From Faecalispora sporosphaeroides DSM 1294 (GTDB lineage Bacteria > Bacillota > Clostridia > Oscillospirales > Acutalibacteraceae), in the NCBI GenBank assembly GCA_000383295.1, contig KB911067.1, forward strand, positions 456,509 to 520,508: 64,000 nucleotides of DNA, given 5' to 3'. The position numbers were made by a program, and so were the translations under genes. Positions 49,467-57,777 of this stretch are shown here, in pieces. Numbering within the stretch: position 1 is the stretch's first letter; each line of letters begins with the position of its first letter. The notes beneath the pieces were generated by a model that was not told the origin of the DNA, searched no databases, and worked only from the letters and a program-made list of their open reading frames with translations.

Positions 49467-50274
49467 CGATCTCTACCCCCAGTTCCTTCATTGCCGCCGC
49501 AAAATCATCCTTAGACATCGGCTTGCCGTGCCATCCGTGGTTGTCCTCCATGAAAGAAACACCATGGCCCTTGTGGGTATGGCAGCAAATAAACTTGGGC
49601 TTGCCGACAACCGGCTTCTTGATCGCTTCTGTAATGGCGTCAATATCGTGTCCGTCCACCTCCAGACATTCAAAGCCGAACGCGCGGTATTTTTCCATCG
49701 GGTCGCCAACGCTCATCACCTGATCGTTGCTGCCGTCAATCTGAAGATGGTTAAAGTCGAGAAGTACAGTCAGATTATCCAGCTTGTAATGGGCCGCGGA
49801 CATCGCCGCCTCCCATACCAGGCCCTCCTGCATTTCGCCGTCGCCGATCAGGGCGTAAACCTTGTAATCCGCCTTCTTGTATTTTGCCGCAAGCGCCATG
49901 CCGCCGGCGATTGCAACGCCCTGGCCCAACGAGCCGGTGTTGCAGTCAACGCCCGGGGTTTTGGTCATGTCGGGATGACCCTGCAGGTGAGAATCTGCCT
50001 GACGCAGATGCTGAAGATCCTCCTTGGGGAAGAAGCCCTTGTCCGCCAGCACTGCGTACAGCGTGGGGCAGGCATGTCCCTTGCTCAGTACAAAACGGTC
50101 GCGGTCTTCCATTTGCGGGTTTTTGGAGTCGTACTTCATTACATTGTTGTACAACGCCAACAGGATCTCTACACATGACAGGGATCCGCCGGGATGGCCC
50201 GACTGGCAGGCATAGAGCGATTTTAGAATATCTGCTCTAATCTGCTTGGCTTTTGCGTTCTGTTCGCTGTTCAT
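49459..50274 (-). CDS. transketolase, N-terminal subunit (second copy)
   Basis: 271 aa. SGHPGGSLSCVEILLALY, DRFVLSKGHACPTLYAVL and the TPP motif GDGEMQEGLVWEAAMSAAHYKLDNLTVLLDFNH. The ATG follows AAAGGAG. It lies 19 nt after the inner-membrane permease gene, so sugar uptake and two-carbon transfer are co-expressed. The imported sugar is probably processed via a ketose phosphate, but no sugar kinase is in the operon. Confidence 0.94.
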   Translation of the reverse strand: MNSEQNAKAKQIRADILKSLYACQSGHPGGSLSCVEILLALYNNVMKYDSKNPQMEDRDRFVLSKGHACPTLYAVLADKGFFPKEDLQHLRQADSHLQGHPDMTKTPGVDCNTGSLGQGVAIAGGMALAAKYKKADYKVYALIGDGEMQEGLVWEAAMSAAHYKLDNLTVLLDFNHLQIDGSNDQVMSVGDPMEKYRAFGFECLEVDGHDIDAITEAIKKPVVGKPKFICCHTHKGHGVSFMEDNHGWHGKPMSKDDFAAAMKELGVEIDG

Positions 50275-50293
50275 TTCGATTACTCCTTTACAA

Positions 50294-51130
50294 TTAACCC
50301 TTCACGGCCCCCGCGGTCAGGCCTTCCACCAAACGCTTTTGCGCGAAGAAGAACATGATGCAGACGGGGATGATCGTTATGATTCCGCCGGCCGTCAGAA
50401 GATCCCACTGAACCCCCAGCTGGCCGATCAGATTTTTCAGAGCCACAGGAATTGTGCGGTTCCGCTCGTTGGTGAACATCACGGCGAAAGTGTACTCATT
50501 CCAGGAGGTCATGAAGATGTACACGCCCGTAGCGACAAGACAGGGCACCAGCACGGGAAAAATGATGCGTGTAAATGCCTGCGCCCGGTTGCAGCCGTCT
50601 ACCATGGCGGCTTCCTCCAAAGACAAGGGCAGGTCGTTGATAAAGCCGTTCAAAAGCCATACCGAAAACGGGATGGTGAACGTGGCATAAGAAAGCACCA
50701 GAGAAGCGGGAGTGTACAGAAGGCCCATACTACGCATAATAGCATAAAGGGGGATCAACAGCAAGACCGTGGGGAACATGTTATTGGTTAAAAACAGAAC
50801 CATAAATGCTTTTCGGCCGGCAAAACGGAAACGCGAGAAAGAATACGACGCCAGCATCGAAACGGTCAGGGTGATCAGTGTGGTAATGATCGCCACCACA
50901 AAGCTGTTGCCCATGGGCTTTAAAAAGTTAAAATCCACAAAAAGCTTTCTGTAGGATTCAAATGTCAGGTTATGGGGCCAGTAGGTGACTACACTGCCGT
51001 ACAGCTCTGCTTCCGGTTTGATGGAGGTGACAAAGGTCCAGTAAAACGGGAAGAGCAGAAACAGCAGCATCACAAACAGAGGCAGGTACAGCAACAGAAA
51101 GTTTTGCATTGGTGTTCTTTTATGCTGCAT
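50294..51130 (-). CDS. carbohydrate ABC permease (MalG/UgpE type)
   Basis: 278 aa with six membrane segments. The EAA loop EEAAMVDGCNRAQAFTRIIFPVLVP contacts the ATPase. The C-terminal AQKRLVEGLTAGAVKG is the family's ending. ATG 51130 follows AGGAGG with 9-nt spacing. It is 4 nt downstream of the partner permease. No ATPase gene is present in this operon. Confidence 0.94.
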   Translation of the reverse strand: MQHKRTPMQNFLLLYLPLFVMLLFLLFPFYWTFVTSIKPEAELYGSVVTYWPHNLTFESYRKLFVDFNFLKPMGNSFVVAIITTLITLTVSMLASYSFSRFRFAGRKAFMVLFLTNNMFPTVLLLIPLYAIMRSMGLLYTPASLVLSYATFTIPFSVWLLNGFINDLPLSLEEAAMVDGCNRAQAFTRIIFPVLVPCLVATGVYIFMTSWNEYTFAVMFTNERNRTIPVALKNLIGQLGVQWDLLTAGGIITIIPVCIMFFFAQKRLVEGLTAGAVKG

Positions 51131-51134
51131 AACG

Positions 51135-52013
51135 TTACGCCTCCTGATTCGCAAACATATTTTTTAAATACGGAATCGCTACCAGCAGCAGCAGGAATGT
51201 GAGCAGGAGCGACATGGTCGACGAATAGCCCAGGTTCAGGGCGTTCGCCTTGTTGAATACATAAACGCTCAGCGTCTGCGAAGCGTAGGCGGGCCCGCCG
51301 CCCGTCATGTTGAAGATCACGTCCACCGAGTTTGCCACCCAGATGATGCGCAGCAGCGTGGTGACGAAGATCGTGTTTTTAATGGCGGGAATCGTAATGC
51401 GGAACAGCTTCTGGAATCCCGTGGCGCCGTCGATGTCGGCCGCCTCGTACAGCTCACCGGGCACGCCCTGCAAGCCCGCCAGAAGCATCAGGGCAAAGAA
51501 TGGGATCCCCTGCCAGATGATCGTCAGAATCACCGACGGCATTACTGTGGATTCCTGCGCAAGAAATGCAATCGGCTCATGAATCAACCCAACCTTCATT
51601 AAAAGGTCATTCAGCACGCCGTAGCTGCCGTCATAAATCCAGCGCCACATCAAACCGATGAGAACGCCGGGGGTAACCCAGGGAATGAGACTGACCGCGC
51701 GTACCACACCGCGGCCGCGGAAGCTTTTGTTTAAAAAATTCGCCAGAATAAAGCCAAAAACAAACTGGAAACCTACGCCGAAAACAACCCACAGGATTGT
51801 CCTCCAAAGGGATGCCCAGAACAGCTTATCCTGCAAAACATCAATATAGTTGCTCAAACCAACAAAACCGATGCTGCTTGGTCTTCTTAAATCATAGCTT
51901 TGAAAGCTCATTAAAATCGCGTTGAGCGCAGGGACTAAAACGACCGCGATAATAATCAGCACCGCAGGCGTGATGAGCAAATACGGCCAAATATTCGTCT
52001 TTTTACGCTGCAC
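51135..52013 (-). CDS. carbohydrate ABC permease (MalF/UgpA type)
   Basis: 292 aa with six membrane segments and the EAA loop YEAADIDGATGFQKLFRITIPAI. Start is GTG 52013, 8 nt after GAGGTG; a longer frame from 52052 lacks a site. The partner is the permease downstream. Confidence 0.94.
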   Translation of the reverse strand: MQRKKTNIWPYLLITPAVLIIIAVVLVPALNAILMSFQSYDLRRPSSIGFVGLSNYIDVLQDKLFWASLWRTILWVVFGVGFQFVFGFILANFLNKSFRGRGVVRAVSLIPWVTPGVLIGLMWRWIYDGSYGVLNDLLMKVGLIHEPIAFLAQESTVMPSVILTIIWQGIPFFALMLLAGLQGVPGELYEAADIDGATGFQKLFRITIPAIKNTIFVTTLLRIIWVANSVDVIFNMTGGGPAYASQTLSVYVFNKANALNLGYSSTMSLLLTFLLLLVAIPYLKNMFANQEA

Positions 52014-52097
52014 TGTATTTTCACCTCTTTGAAAGAATGGGGCTGCGGCCATGCTTGCGCCCGGCCGCAGCCCGCGTAGCCCATGTGTCTTCAGATT

Positions 52098-53393
52098 TTA
52101 TTTTTTGCCGTACAGGCCTTCCTGCAGGGTCTTCATGGCGTCAGCGGCGCTCTCTTTGCCGGACAGGGCCGAAGCAACCGTGTTGGGCCAAATGGTGCTG
52201 ATCCACTCGGTGGTGGTGTCTTTGATCGGGATAATGCCCGCATACGACTGGCCCTCGATGGAAGCCTTCATAAATTTGTCGTCCTTAAACTCAGGCAGTT
52301 CCTGTACCGTTTTGCTCACGGGCACGTTGCCGGTGATCTTGCACCATTTCTCCTGGCCTTCGCCGGCTGCCAGATAAGAGACCCACTCAAAAGCGGCGTC
52401 CTTGTTCTTGCTGGCCTCGAAGATCACGTTCTCGGTGTCGCCCATGGAGGTCCACTGGCCCTTGCCCTTGGGGAACGGGAATGCGGCAACGTCGTCGCCG
52501 AAGGTCTCTACCATGCCCTTGGAAGATCCGGTGTGGTGAATGGTCATAGCGGTTTTGCCGGACTTAAAGTTTGCGATGATCTCGTTAAAGCCATCCTGTG
52601 TTGCCGTGGGCGGTACATAGCCGTTCTTGTACAGATCGATGAAATCCTGCATGCCCTGAACAGACTCGGGGCTGGTCAGATTTTCAAAGCTGCCGCCGCG
52701 GCCGTAGATGAAGCTGCCCCAGGGCTCCTGACCACCCTTCGCGCCGCGCATGCCGAAGCCGTAAACATCGGTTTTGCCGTCGCCGTTGGTGTCCATAGTG
52801 GTCTTTTTAATTGCCTCGAGGAATTCCTCATAGGTCTTCGGAACCTCTACGCCTGCCTTCTTGAAGATGGACGGACGATAGTACACATACAGCACCTGAA
52901 TGTTCCAGGGCATGACATACAACTTGTCCGAGCCGCCGGCCTGCTTCATAATGTTGTAAATGTTCTGGTCGATGTCGTCCTTTTTCTCCCACTTGGCAAC
53001 GTAGTCGTCCAGGTTGGCCAGCAGGTTGTTCGCGGTGAACAGCGGGGTTGCCGTCAGCTTCCACGCCGCGGTGTCGGGCCCGCCGCCGCCCATAACGGCA
53101 TTGAACAGGTTCTCGCTGTACGCGCCGCCGTCCCAGGGGTATTCTTCTGCCTTCACTGTAATGTTGCTCTTGTTGGATTTGTTGAAGTCCTCAACAATTT
53201 CCTTCATTTTGGCGGAGTAGTCGGAGCTGTCTGCCCAGTACCAATGGGTAATAGTAACCGGTTCGCCGCCGGCCGCCTGAGACCCCGCCGCGCTGGATGA
53301 GGCCGCGGGCTGTTTGGCGCAGCCGGCAAACGATGTGACTGCCATTGCGAGCGCCAGGGTAAGTGCCAGTACTTTTTTCCTTTTCACTTTCAT
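52098..53393 (-). CDS. carbohydrate ABC substrate-binding lipoprotein (family 1)
   Basis: 431 aa. Signal peptide with lipobox FAGC-A (Cys25), then a Ser/Ala-rich linker. Extracellular solute-binding family 1 fold with EPVTITHWYWADSSDYSAKMKEIVEDFNKSN at the N-lobe and WVSYLAAGEGQEKWCKITGNVPVSK in the C-lobe. Several Trp residues suit stacking on sugar rings. The start lies 5 nt after the GntR stop with AGGAGG overlapping, so regulator and binding protein are on one message. Ligand unknown. Confidence 0.94.
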   Translation of the reverse strand: MKVKRKKVLALTLALAMAVTSFAGCAKQPAASSSAAGSQAAGGEPVTITHWYWADSSDYSAKMKEIVEDFNKSNKSNITVKAEEYPWDGGAYSENLFNAVMGGGGPDTAAWKLTATPLFTANNLLANLDDYVAKWEKKDDIDQNIYNIMKQAGGSDKLYVMPWNIQVLYVYYRPSIFKKAGVEVPKTYEEFLEAIKKTTMDTNGDGKTDVYGFGMRGAKGGQEPWGSFIYGRGGSFENLTSPESVQGMQDFIDLYKNGYVPPTATQDGFNEIIANFKSGKTAMTIHHTGSSKGMVETFGDDVAAFPFPKGKGQWTSMGDTENVIFEASKNKDAAFEWVSYLAAGEGQEKWCKITGNVPVSKTVQELPEFKDDKFMKASIEGQSYAGIIPIKDTTTEWISTIWPNTVASALSGKESAADAMKTLQEGLYGKK

Positions 53394-53398
53394 TCCTC

Positions 53399-54097
53399 CT
53401 AATATTTGAGCTGAGAATCGTCCATGGCCTGCAAAATGTGCCGCCGTGCCTCTTCCGCCGCGGCGTCCGGATTCTTATCCCGAATTGCCTCGAAAATGCG
53501 GATGTGAGCCTCGATGGCCCGCTGATGCGTGCCGGGGACATTCATCGTTTCGAGATAACCCTCCCGAATCGATTCACAGATTAAAGGCAGAATACGCTTT
53601 AACACGTCATTCTGCGTGCACTCCGCCACAGCCGTATGAAAATCCACGTCGCGGGAAGGGTACTCCAGCCCGTTGATGCGCTCCGCAGTCTCCATCTCTT
53701 CAATTGCCTGGCCGAGCCTGTACAGATTCTCGCCGGTGGCCCTTTGCGCCGCCAGCCTCGCGATTTGCGGTTCTATCAAAAGTCTGCTTTCGAGCAGGTT
53801 TTGAAGCAGTTTATTCGGGTTTGCAAAATGCAGCCCCAAAGGGTCGTCTTTGAGTCCGGGGCTTTCTGTAATGAAAGTGCCTCTCCCCCTGTGAATTTCG
53901 ACAATATTATCGGCAATCAGCAGCTTGACCGCCTCGCGCACAGTGGAGCGCCCTACGCCGAACATGGTCGCCAGCTCACCCTCGCTCGGAAGGCGGTCGC
54001 CGGGCTTCAGATTTTTTTCCACAATCATTTCCTTCAGCTTTTTGGAAATCAAGAGGGGAAGTTCTCTGGTGCCAAACAAAATTTGACTCATGTTCAC
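53399..54097 (-). CDS. GntR family (FadR-type) regulator
   Basis: 232 aa. Winged helix about residues 12-78 (RLPSEGELATMFGVGRSTVREAVKLLIADNIVEIHRGRGTFIT) and an FCD ligand domain (RDVDFHTAVAECTQNDVLKRILPLI; EAHIRIFEAI) with likely metal-binding Asp/His residues. First gene of the second sugar operon, hence autoregulation through operators at 54163-54180 is expected. Distinct from the first GntR protein at 22196. Confidence 0.92.
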   Translation of the reverse strand: MNMSQILFGTRELPLLISKKLKEMIVEKNLKPGDRLPSEGELATMFGVGRSTVREAVKLLIADNIVEIHRGRGTFITESPGLKDDPLGLHFANPNKLLQNLLESRLLIEPQIARLAAQRATGENLYRLGQAIEEMETAERINGLEYPSRDVDFHTAVAECTQNDVLKRILPLICESIREGYLETMNVPGTHQRAIEAHIRIFEAIRDKNPDAAAEEARRHILQAMDDSQLKY

Positions 54098-54162
54098 ACT
54101 CCTCGGTTTTCGCTGCGCCGCGCGTTCCGTCCTCCGGACAAAAGCTGCGTATTCTCAGGATT

Positions 54163-54221
54163 TTTGTGCAATTACACAAATTTGACGATTTGATTATACC
54201 AAACCCAAAATCAGATTTCAA
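54163..54221 (-). promoter_or_regulatory. promoter and GntR operator of second sugar operon
   Basis: Minus strand: -35 TTGAAA (54221-54216), 17-nt spacer, -10 TATAAT (54198-54193). The palindrome TTTGTGCAATTACACAAA (54163-54180) covers the transcription start region, a repressor position. The remainder of 54098-54707 holds no gene, apart from the promoter of the alcohol dehydrogenase. Confidence 0.75.
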
Positions 54222-54286
54222 GACTTTTTATAATTATATTTATTTTTATGATGTTAAATTATCAAACAGTACCAAAAATTCATATA

Positions 54287-54300
54287 ACGTCATGTGACGT
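54287..54300. repeat. ACGTCA-TG-TGACGT palindrome with TGAC repeats
   Basis: Perfect 6-2-6 palindrome, followed by TGACG and TGAC copies at 7-nt spacing (about 54295-54313). It lies 66 nt upstream of the -35 of the sugar operon promoter, where an activator could bind. Confidence 0.5.
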
Positions 54301-54619
54301 CTGACGACTGACATCCGATTAGAATTTGGCACTACCACCCGATCCGCCCGCGAAATTCACATGCTTCAAGTGCCGTAATTCTACTGCTTTCGCTGTTTTT
54401 CATCCGCGCTCGCGCTTTCTTCTCACCTCCGTTCTTATTGTCTGCAAGCAGTTCAAAAACATACGGGCGGTATATCCTAAACATGCCGATCCGATAAAAA
54501 ACACCGCGCGGAAACAGGCGGCAGAAACGCGGGTACAAAACCGTCTCTTCCTTTTTCAGAAAATGATTCGCGGCCGCGTCGGAATTTTGTGCGTAACGGG
54601 CGAGTGGGCGCTCTTTCGC

Positions 54620-54649
54620 TTGACTTTGCAGGCTCCCGCGAGATAGAAT
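54620..54649 (+). promoter_or_regulatory. promoter of iron alcohol dehydrogenase
   Basis: -35 TTGACT (54620-54625), 18-nt spacer, -10 TAGAAT (54644-54649). Confidence 0.7.
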
Positions 54650-54707
54650 AGGAACAGAAATTGCGCGAAACGAAAACTGGAACGTGAAAACAGAAAGGGT
54701 GTTCATT

Positions 54708-55889
54708 TTGGAAAGCTTCGTATATCATGTACCTACCAAAGTTATATTCGGAAGAGACGCAGAGCTTCAAATCGCACCGGAGGCCGCGGCCCGCGGTGTG
54801 AAACGAATTCTTTTGGTATACGGCGGCGGCAGCGTAGTCAAAAGCGGATTGCTGGCCCGGATGGAAGACTCCCTGGCGAAAGCCGGGATCGAGGTGCAAA
54901 CCTTGGGAGGCGTGCAGCCGAACCCGAGGCTTCAGCTGGCGCGAAAGGGCGTGCAGCAGGCGCTGGAATTCGGCGCGGAGCTGATTCTGGCCGTGGGCGG
55001 CGGCAGCGTCATCGATACCGCGAAGGCCATCGCGATCGGCACGGCGAATCCCCAAACGGATATCTGGGAATTCTGGCTGCGCCGCCAAACCGTGACAAAG
55101 GCCCTGCCGGTCGCCGTGGTGCTCACCATCTCCGCGGCGGGCAGCGAAACGAGCGATTCCGCCGTTCTCACCGATACCGAAACCAACAGTAAGCGCGGGC
55201 TGAACTGCCCGTTCAACCGCCCGGCGTTTGCGGCGCTGAACCCCGAGCTGACGATGACCCTGCCCAAATTCCAGATCACCTGCGGCACGGTGGACATCAT
55301 GATGCACACGATGGACCGCTACTTCAATCCGGTCGTAACCAATCAGGTAACAGATGAGCTGGCCGAAGCCCTGCTGCGGGTGGTCATTCGCAACGGCCCC
55401 GTCGCGCTCGCGAACCCACACGACTACAACGCCATGAGCGAGCTGATGTGGGCGGGCAGCCTCTCTCACAACGAACTGACCGGGCTCGGCGGGCAGAAGG
55501 ACTTTGCGCCCCACCAGCTGGGCCATGAGCTGAGCGGCAAATTCGACGTGGCGCACGGCGCGTCGCTCTCCGCCATCTGGAGCTCGTGGGCGACGTACAC
55601 CCGTACCGCAAACCCGGAGCGCTTTGCCCGTTTCGGCAAAAACGTGTGGGGGCTGACCGGCAACGATACGGAGGAGCTCTCGAAAGCCGCAATCGAAGCA
55701 ACCAACCGTTACTTCCGTTCCCTCGGCATGCCCACAAACTTTACCGAGCTGGGCATCGGCGTACAGCCGGAAGAGGTCATTGAAGACCTCGCGTGGCGCT
55801 GCTCCTTCCAGAATACCCGCACCATCGGCACCTTCCAGAAGCTGAACCGCCAGGACATGGCGGAAATTTACCGGCTTGCAAATAAATAG
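54708..55889 (+). CDS. iron-containing alcohol dehydrogenase (BDH type)
   Basis: About 393 aa. N-terminal NAD(P)-binding FGRDAELQIAPEAAARGVKRILLVYGGGSVVKSG, then VGGGSVIDTAKAIAIGTA, and iron ligands in DIMMHTMDRY and LGHELSGKFDVAHGASLSAI. Closest in pattern to YugJ/butanol dehydrogenases using NADPH, reducing aldehydes. Start choice: TTG 54708 follows AAAGGGTG; an in-frame GTG at 54684 lacks a site. Monocistronic, divergent from the sugar operon. Confidence 0.92.
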   Translation: MESFVYHVPTKVIFGRDAELQIAPEAAARGVKRILLVYGGGSVVKSGLLARMEDSLAKAGIEVQTLGGVQPNPRLQLARKGVQQALEFGAELILAVGGGSVIDTAKAIAIGTANPQTDIWEFWLRRQTVTKALPVAVVLTISAAGSETSDSAVLTDTETNSKRGLNCPFNRPAFAALNPELTMTLPKFQITCGTVDIMMHTMDRYFNPVVTNQVTDELAEALLRVVIRNGPVALANPHDYNAMSELMWAGSLSHNELTGLGGQKDFAPHQLGHELSGKFDVAHGASLSAIWSSWATYTRTANPERFARFGKNVWGLTGNDTEELSKAAIEATNRYFRSLGMPTNFTELGIGVQPEEVIEDLAWRCSFQNTRTIGTFQKLNRQDMAEIYRLANK

Positions 55890-55948
55890 CTCTTTCTTTC
55901 CATTTTACGAGAGGAAAAACACAGAGTTGTTGCCTGTTCTAAAAAATA

Positions 55949-55977
55949 TTGACAAACCGTCTTTTTACGAATAAACT
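55949..55977 (+). promoter_or_regulatory. promoter of small AT-rich gene
   Basis: -35 TTGACA (55949-55954), 17-nt spacer, -10 TAAACT (55972-55977). Confidence 0.7.
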
Positions 55978-56031
55978 GTTATATATTAATTGGCAAAATT
56001 TACCTTTTTTGTCTTTAAACAGGAGATTATT

Positions 56032-56280
56032 ATGTTTCATTTTTTAAAGAAAGAAATTGAATTAATTTCTACTTTTCAACCGGAAATATACGCAAAAATC
56101 ATCAGCGGTTTGAAAGAAAAAAACATCTGGTATCGTATAAAGACTACTTATACCGGTTATGGCAACCGTGGCACGGGAAAAATTGGATCGATCGGTGAGA
56201 GAGTAGAATTAGAAACACAATATCAAATTTTTGTAAAAAAAGAAGATTATGAACTGGCAAAGCATCTGCTCCATTTATGA
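56032..56280 (+). CDS. small protein of unknown function
   Basis: 82 aa. Read MFHFLKKEIELISTFQPEIYAKIISGLKEKNIWYRIKTTYTG...QYQIFVKKEDYELAKHLL. The pattern of one alpha-beta unit with an aromatic-rich start resembles DUF2007-like 'putative signal transducing' proteins, but I am not certain. ATG follows AGGAG. AT-rich compared with neighbours. Own promoter and terminator. Confidence 0.65.
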   Translation: MFHFLKKEIELISTFQPEIYAKIISGLKEKNIWYRIKTTYTGYGNRGTGKIGSIGERVELETQYQIFVKKEDYELAKHLLHL

Positions 56281-56325
56281 AAAAACGTGCTATTGGTCAT
56301 TTCCAATAGCACGTTCGCTCCTTTT
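56281..56325. terminator. convergent terminator
   Basis: Twelve-base stem ACGTGCTATTGG / CCAATAGCACGT with a 6-nt loop, A-run to the left and CTCCTTTT to the right; serves genes on both sides. Confidence 0.85.
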
Positions 56326-56337
56326 CACTTGTTCAGA

Positions 56338-57129
56338 CTATCTGTTTTCAAACTCAGGAACACCAGAATCAACTAAAGTGTTTTGAATTTCTACGTCCCA
56401 AGTAGAACTCCCTCTCTGTAATGTAATGTAATAATTTGCGCCCACTATTGTTGAAGTATTCTCTATATTGACTGGCAGCCAACTACTGGGCGGAGTATAT
56501 GTCCAAGTTCGTTTAGAAGGGGAATATGCCACATTCATATTTCTTTGTGATTTATACCCACCATTATAAACTTTCCCTACCTGTCCTACATCAATAAATT
56601 GTTCTATCACATAAACCCCACTTCCAACATAGTCCCCTGCCCCAGAATTTGAGCTAAATCCTCCAGTTACGGATGTAATTTCTATATAATCGTCTCCTCC
56701 TAGAGTTGATATTTCATAATTAGCTGTCAGATAGCCATACATTTGTTGTGAATCATCCCATTTATATTTGTAATTGCTGCCTCCAGAAGAAAATGGAGAA
56801 ATATGTGATGCCTGATTTTTCAAAATTTTCAGATCTTTCCTTATCTCTTCTGTATCTTTCTGATCAGTAGAGATAAGGACTAAATAATCTTTTTCTCCCG
56901 TGTTATTACTTAACCTTCTTGTTGAAGAAAATATAAAATTACCATTTTGCTCAATATAATCGTTTTTTTGTAAAAAGTCTGTGATATAACTTTTTGATAA
57001 TTGACCATTGGAAGAAATGTTGTTTTTTATTCCACTTTCTTGTTGGGCAGCGGAAACATTGAACGTAGGAAATACCAAAAGAACACAAGCTAAAGTAAGA
57101 CTAATAAAGGCTTTAAATTTTTTGTTCAT
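56338..57129 (-). CDS. secreted protein of unknown function
   Basis: 263 aa, with a Sec signal peptide (MNKKFKAFISLTLACVLLVFPTFNVSA, cleavage after about residue 27). The mature part is rich in Gly, Ser, Tyr and Asn and has no transmembrane anchor or cell-wall motif. No Cys in the mature chain. I recognise no family. Strongly AT-rich codon use in contrast to the GC-rich neighbourhood suggests transfer. Own promoter at 57232-57259; AAGGAAGG before the ATG. Confidence 0.75.
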   Translation of the reverse strand: MNKKFKAFISLTLACVLLVFPTFNVSAAQQESGIKNNISSNGQLSKSYITDFLQKNDYIEQNGNFIFSSTRRLSNNTGEKDYLVLISTDQKDTEEIRKDLKILKNQASHISPFSSGGSNYKYKWDDSQQMYGYLTANYEISTLGGDDYIEITSVTGGFSSNSGAGDYVGSGVYVIEQFIDVGQVGKVYNGGYKSQRNMNVAYSPSKRTWTYTPPSSWLPVNIENTSTIVGANYYITLQRGSSTWDVEIQNTLVDSGVPEFENR

Positions 57130-57231
57130 TTCTTTTCCTTCCTTTCATTGTCTAATCTCAAAAGCATCTAAACTTTTAACCATATTATTTTACTATCACC
57201 TCCAACCCAAATGTAAATATTTGTCAATTTT

Positions 57232-57259
57232 ATTATAAATCACCTTTTTACTATGTCAA
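57232..57259 (-). promoter_or_regulatory. promoter of secreted protein gene
   Basis: Minus strand: -35 TTGACA (57259-57254), 16-nt spacer, -10 TATAAT (57237-57232). Leader about 95 nt. Confidence 0.75.
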
Positions 57260-57355
57260 CTAAATTATTTGTTTTTATGATATAATTGCTAATTTTTATA
57301 TTTATTATGTAATCTAAAATGATTTAATCTGTTGTTCATCAAAAGGAGAACCCTT

Positions 57356-57721
57356 ATGAAATCCACTTTTCTGCATTTCAATTTCAACGTGTTCGATCTG
57401 GAAAAAAGCCTGGCCTTTTACAGCAAGGCGCTGGGCCTGACGGAAAAGCACCGCAAAACCGCGGCGGACGGCTCGTTCATTCTTGTGTACCTCACGGACG
57501 GCTCCACCGATTTCGAGCTGGAGCTGACCTGGATGCGCGACCGCAAAGAACCGTATAATCTGGGCGACAACGAGATTCACCTGGCGGTGCGCGTGCCCGA
57601 CAAGCAGGAGGCCTACGAGCTGCACAAGAGCATGGGCTGCATCTGCTACGAGAACCACGAAATGGATCTCTACTTCATCAACGATCCCGACGGATACTGG
57701 ATCGAAATTCTCGACCGCTGA
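57356..57721 (+). CDS. VOC family protein (lactoylglutathione lyase-like)
   Basis: 121 aa. Two VOC modules: FLHFNFNVFDLEKSLAFYSKALGL and EIHLAVRVPDKQEAYELHKSMG...DLYFINDPDGYWIEILDR. Metal ligands His8 (approx.), Glu in FELELTW, His in EIHLAV and the final Glu in WIEILDR match glyoxalase I. ATG 57356 follows AAAGGAG. Monocistronic, terminated by the hairpin at 57741. Methylglyoxal or other glyoxalase-type substrate; thiol cofactor unknown. Confidence 0.9.
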   Translation: MKSTFLHFNFNVFDLEKSLAFYSKALGLTEKHRKTAADGSFILVYLTDGSTDFELELTWMRDRKEPYNLGDNEIHLAVRVPDKQEAYELHKSMGCICYENHEMDLYFINDPDGYWIEILDR

Positions 57722-57740
57722 TTCCGCTCCCGCAAAACAG

Positions 57741-57774
57741 AAAACCCCCGCCGGCCCAGCCGGCGGGGGTTTTC
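57741..57774. terminator. convergent terminator
   Basis: AAAACCCCCGCCGG / CCGGCGGGGGTTTT with a short loop, symmetrical, serving the VOC gene and the opposing sigma-54 activator gene whose stop lies 4 nt away. Confidence 0.9.
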
Positions 57775-57777
57775 GCT

